DNA from: Proteobacteria bacterium UBA4575
Lineage (GTDB): Bacteria; Pseudomonadota; Gammaproteobacteria; UBA4575
Direction of reading: 5' to 3'
NCBI GenBank assembly: GCA_002386945.1
Contig: DGKH01000019.1
Location: 1 to 8,771 of the forward strand
Length of the DNA stretch: 8,771 bases
Shown: piece by piece, positions 1-6,377 of the stretch
How the letters are laid out: each line of letters starts with the position of its first letter
Position numbering within the stretch: position 1 is the first letter of the stretch
Program-made: the position numbers and the translations under genes
Notes under the pieces: generated by a model
Databases searched by the model: none
Seen by the model: the letters and a program-made list of their open reading frames with translations, nothing else
What the model was told of the DNA's origin: nothing

Positions 1-525
1 CCACGCAAAGAATTAGCCGTGCGTACCCTATTTAATCTGCTCGGACCTTTAACCAATCCGGCCGGTGCAAAAAGGCAAGTGATGGGCGTTTTTGATGACG
101 TCTGGCTAGAGCCTTTAGCCAAGGTGTTAAATAGCTTAGGCAGCGAGCATTGCCTAGTAGTGCATGCCGATGATGGTTTGGATGAGATCAGTATCTCAGC
201 ACCCACTCAAGTCTGTGAGCTGAAGTATGGTGAGATCACACGGTTCCAAATCCAGCCAGAAGATTTCGGTTTGCAGCGTGCCGATGCCAGTGCGATTCGG
301 GTAGAAGATGCGGCGCAAAGTGCGCAGATGATTCACGCGATCTTCGCAGGTGAGCAGGGCCCAGCAGCTGACATTGTTAGCCTCAATGCCGGTGCCGCGA
401 TCTACATTGCAAAACAAGCACCCTCTTTATCGGCAGGTGTTGAAATAGCCGCTAGCCAACTTCAGTCCGGGGCTGCCGCTAAGACCTTAGCCGCACTTAT
501 TGAATTTACGACAACCGTAGCATAA
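1..525 (+). CDS. trpD: Anthranilate phosphoribosyltransferase, C-terminal part (5' end outside window)
   Basis: TrpD transfers the phosphoribosyl group of PRPP to anthranilate, the second step of tryptophan synthesis in the cytoplasm. The frame is open from base 1 and reads PRKELAVRTLFNLLGPLTNP, the family's signature around the anthranilate-binding region. This is followed by VHADDGLDEIS, which holds the Asp-Glu pair that binds Mg-PRPP; most homologues have VHG here, so the Ala is a small variation. About 174 codons are present against roughly 340 for the family, so the N-terminal half lies upstream. A methionine-like start at base 19 (GTG) is internal and is not the true start. The stop is 17 nt before trpC, consistent with a trp operon. 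Identification is secure from the motifs and from the trpC neighbour. Confidence 0.95.
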   Translation, partial: PRKELAVRTLFNLLGPLTNPAGAKRQVMGVFDDVWLEPLAKVLNSLGSEHCLVVHADDGLDEISISAPTQVCELKYGEITRFQIQPEDFGLQRADASAIRVEDAAQSAQMIHAIFAGEQGPAADIVSLNAGAAIYIAKQAPSLSAGVEIAASQLQSGAAAKTLAALIEFTTTVA

Positions 526-542
526 ACCAAGTCAGAGAAATT

Positions 543-1361
543 ATGAGCAACGAAGTACCTGAAATTTTAGAAAAAATCCTTACGCACAAACGAGCTGAGG
601 TGGATGAAAAGAAAACCCGCGTGGCCGAATCGATGATGCAGGAATGGGCGCAGGACAACAAAGGTGATCAGCGACCGTTTGAGCAAATGCTACGTGCCGC
701 AATTAGCGCCGATAAGCCTGGTGTGATCGCCGAGATCAAACGAGCCTCACCTAGCCAAGGCATCTTGCGCGAAAACTTTGACCCGATGTCGATTGCCAGT
801 AGCTATCAATTTGGTGGTGCGACCTGTTTATCAGTCTTGACCGATAGTGAATTCTTTAAAGGTGGTGGTCCAGCGCTGGAGTTTGCGCGTAAGTCATGTG
901 GTCTGCCGGTATTGCGTAAAGATTTTATTATCGATCCGTATCAAATCTATGAGACCAAGGCACTGACTGCGGATTGTGTTCTATTGATTGTGTCGGCACT
1001 GACAGATGAAGTCTTAGCCTCTTTGTATGAGCTAGCAAAATCATTGAACCTAGATGTTTTGATCGAGGTGCATAACGAGCAAGAGATGCAGCGCGCTCTA
1101 GCCCTGAAGCCGACCTTGATCGGTGTGAATAATCGTAACCTACATACCTTTGAAGTTGATCTAGATACGACCTTACGTCTGCGTGACATGGTGCCGCCTG
1201 AAGTCGCCTTGGTTACAGAGAGTGGTATTCACTCGTTAGAAGATATCGCCAAGATGCGTGAAAATGATATTCACTTATTTTTGGTCGGTGAAGCCTTCAT
1301 GCGTGCCGAAGACCCTGGTCAGAAATTAAAAGAATTATTTTTCCCTAATCGTAGTTATTAA
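543..1361 (+). CDS. trpC: Indole-3-glycerol phosphate synthase
   Basis: This enzyme closes the ring of carboxyphenylaminodeoxyribulose phosphate to indole-3-glycerol phosphate in tryptophan synthesis. The 272 residues form a single TIM barrel of the usual size, with no fused TrpF domain, unlike the E. coli TrpC-TrpF fusion. Family motifs run in order: VIAEIKRASPSQG (E64 and K66 catalytic), PVLRKDF (K126), VLIEVH (E175), GVNNRNL (194-200), TESGI (E226, S227) and a phosphate-binding FLVGEAFMR near residue 247. The ATG at 543 fits the family N-terminus (ILEKILTHKRAEV). Its ribosome site is weak, a purine-rich AGAGAA, which suggests coupling to trpD 17 nt upstream. No terminator is visible before speD. 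Confidence 0.97.
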   Translation: MSNEVPEILEKILTHKRAEVDEKKTRVAESMMQEWAQDNKGDQRPFEQMLRAAISADKPGVIAEIKRASPSQGILRENFDPMSIASSYQFGGATCLSVLTDSEFFKGGGPALEFARKSCGLPVLRKDFIIDPYQIYETKALTADCVLLIVSALTDEVLASLYELAKSLNLDVLIEVHNEQEMQRALALKPTLIGVNNRNLHTFEVDLDTTLRLRDMVPPEVALVTESGIHSLEDIAKMRENDIHLFLVGEAFMRAEDPGQKLKELFFPNRSY

Positions 1362-1404
1362 AGCAGCTAGCCGATAAAGGCATGAGTTGAAGGTTTAGGA
1401 AAGA

Positions 1405-2184
1405 ATGGATAAAGAGTCGAAGATCAGCCTGTATGGGTTTAACAACCTGACGAAGACGCTGAGTTTCAATTTTTACGATATTTGTTACGCCAAAAACGAA
1501 CGTCAGCGTACAGAGTATCTGGCCTATATTGATGAGACCTATAATAGCCAGAGACTGACCGAGGTATTGCAGGAAGTAGCTAAGATTATTGGCGCCAACA
1601 TCCTCAATATTGCGACCCAAGACTATGAGCCAAGTGGCTCTAGTGTGACCATGTTGATCTCAGAAGAGGATGCCTACGATGTTGACGATCCCAACTGCCC
1701 AAGTGTGGTTGCGCACTTAGATAAAAGTCACCTAACGGCGCACACTTATCCTGAGTCACATCCGGATAGTGGTATCAGTACCTTTCGTGCCGATCTGGAT
1801 ATCTCCACCTGTGGTCGTATCTCGCCGTTAAAGGCGCTCAACTTCTTAATCGATAGCTTTGACGAAGACATCGTCATTATGGACTACCGCATCCGTGGTT
1901 TTACTCGCGATGTGGAAGGTAGGAAGTTTTATAAAGACCACTCGATTTCGTCGATTCAAGATTATCTGTCAGAGCGCACACGGGCCCAGTATCAAATGAT
2001 TGACGTCAATGTGTATCCGGAAAATTTCTTTCATACGAAGATGATGTTGAAAGATTTTTCGTTTGATAATTATTTCTTTGGGCAGGGCTCGGGGGATATG
2101 AGTGCCGCTGAGATCGAGAAGGTCGAAAAGCGTCTTAAAAAAGAAATGACAGAGATTTTTTATGGCATGAATATGCCGGACTAA
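1405..2184 (+). CDS. speD: S-adenosylmethionine decarboxylase proenzyme, E. coli type
   Basis: SpeD decarboxylates S-adenosylmethionine to supply the aminopropyl group for spermidine. The 259 residues match the long enterobacterial class (E. coli about 264 aa), not the short Bacillus/Thermotoga class. Landmarks are [11 protein letters not shown] (11-21), [17 protein letters not shown] (61-70), the self-cleavage site VVAHLDKSH (cut expected between K107 and S108, where Ser becomes the pyruvoyl cofactor), HTYPESHP, the catalytic-cysteine motif ISTCGRISP (C136), [25 protein letters not shown] text near 200, and a YGMNMP end. The start at 1405 has a good AGGAAAG Shine-Dalgarno. It lies 43 nt after trpC with no terminator between, so co-transcription with trpDC is likely. 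No speE is present in the window. The stop overlaps that of coq7 on the other strand. Confidence 0.97.
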   Translation: MDKESKISLYGFNNLTKTLSFNFYDICYAKNERQRTEYLAYIDETYNSQRLTEVLQEVAKIIGANILNIATQDYEPSGSSVTMLISEEDAYDVDDPNCPSVVAHLDKSHLTAHTYPESHPDSGISTFRADLDISTCGRISPLKALNFLIDSFDEDIVIMDYRIRGFTRDVEGRKFYKDHSISSIQDYLSERTRAQYQMIDVNVYPENFFHTKMMLKDFSFDNYFFGQGSGDMSAAEIEKVEKRLKKEMTEIFYGMNMPD

Positions 2185-2843
2185 ATCCAGTAGGCACCAC
2201 TGGTCATACCTTTTGAAACCAGTGTCATGATTTTTTTGATTGGTTTAGGTAGTTCATGTGCGCCAAGTTTTCTGGCTTCTTCACCGTGATGGCGTTCGTC
2301 TTCACGCATCTGTTCTAAGATCGCTCGGCTACGATTGTCTTCCACCGACAACTGGCCTAGATGATCATCCAAATGGCGTTCGACCTGTGCCTCAGTCTCT
2401 GCAACAAAACCCAAGCTCCAGCGATCACCAACCCAGCCTGCGCTGGCACCTAACACATAGGAAGAGGCATACCAAAAAGGGCTTAAGAGACTGCGTGGGG
2501 CGTTTAATTCGGACAGACGGGTCTCACACCAAGCAAGATGATTGAGTTCCTCCTGTGCCGAGGTCTCCATCTGTCGTAAGGTTTGTTGATTTTGCGCAGT
2601 TAATGCCTGACCGTGATAAAGCCCTTGAGCAGCAATTTCACCCGCATGGTTGACGCGCATTAACCTAGCCGACTCAATACGCTCTTGCAGACTCAGATCA
2701 TCTTCAATCATGTCCTGTGCTGGGTAGGGTGCTGAAATTGTTCTGCGTTGTAGGGTGACCACGCGTAGCCCACGGTCAAATTCTTGAATCAGGCGGTCGG
2801 CGAGACTGAAGTGGCGTAATGGTTTATTCGGTGTGTTACTCAT
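2181..2843 (-). CDS. coq7: Demethoxyubiquinone monooxygenase (ubiquinone C6 hydroxylase), Coq7 family
   Basis: Coq7 is a membrane-associated diiron enzyme that hydroxylates demethoxyubiquinol, the penultimate step of aerobic ubiquinone synthesis. The 220-residue protein carries the full ferritin-like diiron ligand set: E69 in [10 protein letters not shown]99-x-x-H102 in EELNH, E151 in [10 protein letters not shown], and E183-x-x-H186 in DERHH. The spacing of the first four ligands equals that known for eukaryotic COQ7. A hydrophobic stretch around 121-148 ([17 protein letters not shown]) fits the membrane-contact helix. The ATG at 2843 lies 9 nt after the stop of the upstream GlcF-like gene with only a weak TGAG ribosome site, so translation is probably coupled. 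Using Coq7 rather than the flavin enzyme UbiF is common outside the enterics. Confidence 0.96.
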   Translation of the reverse strand: MSNTPNKPLRHFSLADRLIQEFDRGLRVVTLQRRTISAPYPAQDMIEDDLSLQERIESARLMRVNHAGEIAAQGLYHGQALTAQNQQTLRQMETSAQEELNHLAWCETRLSELNAPRSLLSPFWYASSYVLGASAGWVGDRWSLGFVAETEAQVERHLDDHLGQLSVEDNRSRAILEQMREDERHHGEEARKLGAHELPKPIKKIMTLVSKGMTSGAYWI

Positions 2844-2852
2844 ACTCAGATG

Positions 2853-4037
2853 TTAACTCAGTTGTCTCGCTAGTAATTCGATCGGGTGCATGATCTCTAC
2901 CTGTTGGGCCTGTGCACTCAAGGCCATACGTAACTGGCTGCTGCAGCCAACGTTCGCTGACAACACCAGATCGACCTCTGCCGCCGCGATGGTTTGAGCC
3001 TTACGCTGGGCTAATGCCTGGTTACTGGCCTCTGGCGTTAATAATTGCACACCACCAGCACCACAGCAGTGCAGATTATCATTGAACTCATGCACATCGA
3101 GCTGCGGTATCTTCGCCAATAGCTGATACATCGCTTTCATTGCGGCTGGGTTTGCATGCAGGCTACAAGGGATGTGCAGTAATACTTTTTTGTTTAGAGC
3201 ACGTGGCTTTAGCGTGTTAAATGCGTCCTGCGCCAGCAGCCATTGCTGAATGTCCCAATGCTTCAGGCCGGCCTTATCTATCTGCTCTAGCTGGCTACCG
3301 CAGCCGCTGGCAATACTGACGACATCACGGCATGACAGCGTGGCCCAGTGCTGGCGTAGTTGCTGCCGTTGTTTTTCGGCATAGTCAGGCAAGCCAGCAT
3401 GCTGCGCCAGAGCGCTACAGCAATCGCTAGCGGCACTTAGGCGAGGTTTGCATCCCATGGCGCGGATAAGCAGTTGTGCGCTGTCTAAGGTGCGCTGATC
3501 CATTATGCGGCCGCTGCAGCCTTGGAATAACAGTACCGATTGACCCGAAGCAGCAGCCGTGGTCTTTATGGGCGCTATTTTGTCTGCGCTCGTGATACTG
3601 GCAGCGAGCCTAGCGAGCTGACTGAAGGCAGAGGAACCAGAGCGATTCAGTCGTCGTGCCAAGGGTAGGCTGGCCTTGATTAGGGTTTGGCCGATACCGC
3701 TACTGAGTCCGTGGATCAGCAGAGTCTGTAACAGTCGTGGAATAAGAGGTAAATGCTTACGATAGGCACTACGTCCGGCATCGATGATCGCCTCGAAATC
3801 AACTTTAGCTGGACAAACCTGCTGACATTTTAGACAGGTGGTGCAGCTCTGTAGGTGTTGGTTTAGCGCTGGGCTAGGGTCTAATTGCTCTTCTAAGAAA
3901 GCCTTGACCAGTGAAATACGTCCACGCGGCGACTCTCCCTCATGTTGGCTGACCGCATAGGTTGGGCAGTGAGGCAGGCAGAGGCCGCACATTACACAAT
4001 GCTCAGTGTTTCTTATACTGTCAGTAGGATGCGACAT
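2853..4037 (-). CDS. GlcF-like (Fe-S)-binding oxidoreductase subunit
   Basis: This is a 394-residue homologue of the glycolate oxidase iron-sulfur subunit GlcF (E. coli about 407 aa). The N-terminus has two CxxCxxCxxxC clusters typical of [4Fe-4S] ferredoxin domains: C14, C17, C20, C24 and C65, C68, C71, C75, each followed by Pro. The C-terminal half has two cysteine-rich CCG-type repeats: C174, C206-C207 and C246, then C291, C324-C325 and C365. The second repeat is canonical (HCCGAGG), but the first reads DCCSAL where CCG is usual. PRGR at 37-40 is also shared with GlcF. In the family this subunit passes electrons from a flavoprotein such as GlcD to the quinone pool. No GlcD or GlcE is next to it; the next gene is coq7, 9 nt away. 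Substrate is unknown, and lactate or another hydroxyacid is possible. Its ATG lacks a clear Shine-Dalgarno. Confidence 0.85.
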   Translation of the reverse strand: MSHPTDSIRNTEHCVMCGLCLPHCPTYAVSQHEGESPRGRISLVKAFLEEQLDPSPALNQHLQSCTTCLKCQQVCPAKVDFEAIIDAGRSAYRKHLPLIPRLLQTLLIHGLSSGIGQTLIKASLPLARRLNRSGSSAFSQLARLAASITSADKIAPIKTTAAASGQSVLLFQGCSGRIMDQRTLDSAQLLIRAMGCKPRLSAASDCCSALAQHAGLPDYAEKQRQQLRQHWATLSCRDVVSIASGCGSQLEQIDKAGLKHWDIQQWLLAQDAFNTLKPRALNKKVLLHIPCSLHANPAAMKAMYQLLAKIPQLDVHEFNDNLHCCGAGGVQLLTPEASNQALAQRKAQTIAAAEVDLVLSANVGCSSQLRMALSAQAQQVEIMHPIELLARQLS

Positions 4038-4104
4038 CGATGGGCTACAGCGGCTTACATTTCGGTTAAGGTTAACTATTCACCAGAGTTTAGGATTTAT
4101 TGCC

Positions 4105-4410
4105 ATGAGTTACTACAAACGCCATATGTTTATTTGTACAAACCAACGCGAAGACAAGATTTGCTGTCAGGATCACGGTGCCGCTGAAAAGCGCAATGCA
4201 GTGAAAAAGATAGCCAAGGAGCTAGGCCTTAGCGGACAAGGCAAGATTCGTATCAATAATGCGGGCTGTTTAGACCGCTGTTCCGAGGGGCCAGTGGCGG
4301 TGGTGTATCCGGATGAGACCTGGTATCGCTATGAAAGCGTGGCCGATCTCGAGGAAATCGTGCATAAACACCTCGATCAGGGGCAGCCAGTCGAGCGTTT
4401 GAAGATCTAG
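4105..4410 (+). CDS. Thioredoxin-like [2Fe-2S] ferredoxin
   Basis: This is a 101-residue soluble protein of the thioredoxin-fold [2Fe-2S] ferredoxin family (related to Azotobacter/Aquifex Fd4 and NuoE-like domains). It opens HMFICTNQRED with C11, then C20-C21, and later has NNAGCLDRCSEGP with C55 and C59. The pattern C-x8-C ... C-x3-C is the ligand pattern of this family, and GPVAVVYPDETWYR is the typical following strand. The start is set at ATG 4105, not at an in-frame ATG 99 nt upstream. It has a TAGGAT Shine-Dalgarno 8 nt upstream, and the extra 33 residues would run into the divergent gene and look unlike the family. It is divergent from the GlcF-like gene with 67 nt between. The electron partner is unknown. 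Its transcript most likely ends at the terminator near 4543-4578, leaving a 3' UTR of over 130 nt. Confidence 0.88.
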   Translation: MSYYKRHMFICTNQREDKICCQDHGAAEKRNAVKKIAKELGLSGQGKIRINNAGCLDRCSEGPVAVVYPDETWYRYESVADLEEIVHKHLDQGQPVERLKI

Positions 4411-4542
4411 GGGAGCTAACTGCTGTACAGGATGATTACCGTTAATCGATTGGTAAAGCTTGACAAGCCTTTACTAATATTAGAAGATGCAAATATTCAA
4501 ATATTATTGAATATTGCTTTACTCCTCTTGTGGTATCCATTA
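4411..4542 (+). other. Intergenic region with two inverted repeats and a 42-codon open frame
   Basis: Between the ferredoxin stop and the terminator there are two inverted repeats. The first is imperfect: GTAAAGCTT (4453-4461) against AAGCCTTTAC (4465-4474), with one bulged base. It overlaps a TTGACA at 4460-4465 that resembles a -35 box, but no good -10 lies at the right distance. The second is a perfect 9-bp A/T-rich repeat, AATATTCAA (4492-4500) and TTGAATATT (4507-4515), with a 6-nt loop. An ATG at 4432 opens a 42-codon frame ending in TAG at 4558-4560, inside the terminator, with a hydrophobic segment ILLNIALLLLWY. Its only purine-rich element (GGGGAG, 4410-4415) is too far upstream for a normal ribosome site. 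The region could be a long 3' UTR, a small RNA, or an operator; function is not established. Confidence 0.4.
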
Positions 4543-4578
4543 CGCGACGGCCTTAATTAGGCCGCCGCGTTTTTTTTT
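4543..4578 (+). terminator. Rho-independent terminator upstream of rplM
   Basis: The stem is CGCGACGGCCT (4543-4553) against AGGCCGCCGCG (4559-4569), 11 bp with one A-C mismatch, with a 5-nt loop TAATT. It is followed directly by nine T residues (4570-4578). This is a strong intrinsic terminator on the plus strand. It would end the ferredoxin transcript (or any small RNA made from 4411-4542) and insulate rplM. Confidence 0.9.
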
Positions 4579-4611
4579 GCCTAAAAAGTAACCGCGAAGC
4601 GTTTAATTGGC

Positions 4612-4648
4612 TTGTTTAGCCTCAACTACTCTAGTAGTATTGCGCGCC
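4612..4648 (+). promoter_or_regulatory. Sigma-70 promoter of rplM-rpsI with GC-rich discriminator
   Basis: TTGTTT (4612-4617) and TAGTAT (4635-4640) sit exactly 17 bp apart. They are followed by the GC-rich stretch TGCGCGCC (4641-4648), the discriminator type seen at ribosomal promoters under stringent (ppGpp) control. Transcription should start near 4646-4649, giving a leader of only about 22-25 nt before the rplM ATG. The call rests on sequence match and position only. Confidence 0.65.
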
Positions 4649-4670
4649 TTTACAGAATTCTATTACCCGT

Positions 4671-5099
4671 ATGAAAACACTAAGCACAAAACCTGCTGAT
4701 GTCATTCGCCAATGGTTTTTGGTCGATGCCACTGATAAAACATTAGGTCGTCTATCGACTGAGATTGCTCGTCGCCTGCGCGGTAAGCATAAGCCAGAAT
4801 ACACGCCACACGTGGATACGGGCGATTACATCATTGTAGTTAACGCGGAAAAAATTCACGTTACCGGCAATAAGTTGAACGACAAGATGTACTACCACCA
4901 CACTGGTTACATCGGCAACATGAAGAAGACTAATCTTTCTGATCTATTGGAAGAGCACCCAGAACGCGTCATTGAGACAGCGGTTAAGGGTATGTTGCCA
5001 AAGAATCCATTAGGTCGTGCGATGTTCTCCAAGCTTAAAGTCTATGCTGGCCCAGAACATAAGCATCAATCGCAGCAACCAGAAACTCTGGATATTTAA
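4671..5099 (+). CDS. rplM: 50S ribosomal protein L13
   Basis: L13 is an early-assembling protein of the large ribosomal subunit. The 142-residue length equals the usual bacterial size. Family blocks are clear: [19 protein letters not shown] (16-34), [70 protein letters not shown], and a C-terminal LDI. The ATG at 4671 has no clear Shine-Dalgarno in its short A/T-rich leader. The rpsI start follows 5 nt after the stop, the standard L13-S9 operon arrangement. Confidence 0.99.
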   Translation: MKTLSTKPADVIRQWFLVDATDKTLGRLSTEIARRLRGKHKPEYTPHVDTGDYIIVVNAEKIHVTGNKLNDKMYYHHTGYIGNMKKTNLSDLLEEHPERVIETAVKGMLPKNPLGRAMFSKLKVYAGPEHKHQSQQPETLDI

Positions 5100-5104
5100 A
5101 GAAT

Positions 5105-5497
5105 ATGGCTACTACACAATATTACGGTACCGGACGTCGCAAGAGTTCCTCTGCACGCGTCTACCTTAAGCCTGGCAAGGGCCAGATTGTTGTTAACTCG
5201 CGTGAAGACAACGTGTATTTCGGTCGTGAAACTTCACGTCGTATTATCCGTCAGCCGCTAGAAGCAACCGACACATTATCTCAGTTTGATATCAGCGTTA
5301 GCGTTAGCGGCGGTGGTTCAAACGGTCAAGCCGGCGCAATTCAGCTCGGTATCGCTCGCGCACTATTGGTTTACAACGAAGAGCTTCGTGGTGAATTACG
5401 TAAGGGTGGTTTCTTAACTCGTGACGCACGTGAAGTTGAGCGTAAGAAAGTTGGTCTACGCAAAGCGCGTAAGAAAGAGCAGTACTCCAAGCGTTAA
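5105..5497 (+). CDS. rpsI: 30S ribosomal protein S9
   Basis: S9 belongs to the head of the small subunit, and its C-terminal tail reaches the peptidyl-tRNA site. The 130 residues are the normal length, with [14 protein letters not shown] (6-19), the YFGRETSRR block, [38 protein letters not shown], and the conserved basic end QYSKR. The ATG lies 5 nt after the rplM stop with no good ribosome site of its own, so translation is likely coupled to rplM. A long hairpin follows 8 nt after the stop. Confidence 0.99.
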   Translation: MATTQYYGTGRRKSSSARVYLKPGKGQIVVNSREDNVYFGRETSRRIIRQPLEATDTLSQFDISVSVSGGGSNGQAGAIQLGIARALLVYNEELRGELRKGGFLTRDAREVERKKVGLRKARKKEQYSKR

Positions 5498-5505
5498 TCT
5501 TTATG

Positions 5506-5541
5506 GTGCTTCGGACCAGCGGTCCGGAGCACTTCTGTATT
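5506..5541 (+). terminator. Hairpin terminator after rpsI
   Basis: GTGCTTCGGACC (5506-5517) pairs with GGTCCGGAGCAC (5521-5532), a 12-bp stem with one G-T wobble and a 3-nt loop AGC. The following tail TTCTGTATTT is only moderately T-rich, so termination may be less complete than at the other terminators here. Position 8 nt after the rpsI stop supports the role. Confidence 0.65.
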
Positions 5542-5570
5542 TCCTCTCGTTATCCTCGAAAGCAGTCGTT

Positions 5571-5590
5571 TATTGGCTTATTAGCCAATA
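5571..5590. repeat. 8-bp perfect inverted repeat between convergent genes
   Basis: TATTGGCT (5571-5578) and AGCCAATA (5583-5590) form a perfect stem with a 4-nt loop. It lies 27 bp beyond the stop of the minus-strand aldolase gene and could help end that transcript, but no T-run follows on either strand. The function is uncertain. Confidence 0.4.
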
Positions 5591-5617
5591 CCTCGCGCTA
5601 TATGTTTATCCTAACGA

Positions 5618-6364
5618 TTAAGCATTCTTCAGTGTTTCTAATGCAGCAGCAGATGCCTGTTGTAAGAATAAGCTATCAACACCGACCGTCAATAGACTAA
5701 AGCCTTGTTCCTTATACGGCGCAACATCCTCTGCACTGACACCAAAAATACCCAATACCTTATCGTGATCCATACAGGCTTCAGTGATTTGCTCGATGGC
5801 GTCAATAAATTCAGGATTTTCAAAGTCACCGACCTGACCGAGGCTGGCAGATAGGTCATAAGGCCCAATGAGCACCGCATCAACCCCCTCACAACTGGCC
5901 ATGGCATCGATATTACCGATTGCATCACGGCTTTCGGCTTGGATAACGATGATGGTTTCGTCGTTGGCCCGCGCTAGATAGTCCTGAAAACTCAAGCCAT
6001 AATCATGTGCTCGACCTAAACCTACTCCGCGTTGTCCTTGCGGTGGATATTTACTGACACGGACGATGTCTTGCGCTTCGGCTAAGCTTTCTACCTGTGG
6101 CACGATAATGCCAGCAGCACCGGCGTCTAAAGTTTTTTTAATGAAGCCTTCATCAAATCCGGGCACACGGACTAGGCAGGGGCAATCGCCAGCAGCCTGA
6201 ATTAGGCGAAAGACCTCATTGGGCCCGAGTGCACCATGTTCGGCGTCGATGAACAGCCAATCGTAGCCAAGCTTCACCGTCATTTCGACGGCCTCAACGC
6301 TTGCCATCGACATCAAGGTGCCATACAGCACTTCATTGTTCAGTAGTCGTTGTCGCAGCGCCAT
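5618..6364 (-). CDS. HpcH/HpaI-family class II aldolase
   Basis: This 248-residue TIM-barrel protein belongs to the metal-dependent pyruvate aldolases that split or form 2-keto-3-deoxy acids (4-hydroxy-2-oxoheptanedioate aldolase, 2-keto-3-deoxy-L-rhamnonate or -glucarate aldolase). Visible active-site text is FIDAEHGA (H43, proposed base), RVPG (R66, pyruvate-binding Arg), AGIIVPQVES, YPPQGQRGVGLGRAHDYG (106-123), a metal ligand E144 in QAESRDAIGNID, and D170 in GPYDLSASLG. All catalytic residues known for HpaI have counterparts, so it should be active; the natural substrate cannot be told from sequence. The start has a strong AAAAGGA ribosome site that begins right at the rpiA stop. The gene lies 13 nt downstream of rpiA on the same strand, so they form an operon. 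Confidence 0.92.
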   Translation of the reverse strand: MALRQRLLNNEVLYGTLMSMASVEAVEMTVKLGYDWLFIDAEHGALGPNEVFRLIQAAGDCPCLVRVPGFDEGFIKKTLDAGAAGIIVPQVESLAEAQDIVRVSKYPPQGQRGVGLGRAHDYGLSFQDYLARANDETIIVIQAESRDAIGNIDAMASCEGVDAVLIGPYDLSASLGQVGDFENPEFIDAIEQITEACMDHDKVLGIFGVSAEDVAPYKEQGFSLLTVGVDSLFLQQASAAALETLKNA

Positions 6365-6377
6365 AGTAGTTATCCTT

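Noticed and set aside
1345..1620. 91-codon minus-strand frame over the start of speD
   Set aside because: Lies opposite the conserved SpeD N-terminus and has no ribosome site or recognisable domain.
2258..2545. 95-codon plus-strand frame across coq7
   Set aside because: Arg/His-rich chance translation opposite conserved Coq7 diiron motifs.
4006..4104. 33-codon upstream extension of the ferredoxin gene
   Set aside because: It overlaps the start of the divergent GlcF-like gene, does not resemble the family, and the ATG at 4105 has its own ribosome site.
4460..4488. Complete promoter built on TTGACA at 4460
   Set aside because: No acceptable -10 box 16-18 bp downstream (GAAGAT or similar); kept only as a hint in the small-RNA idea.
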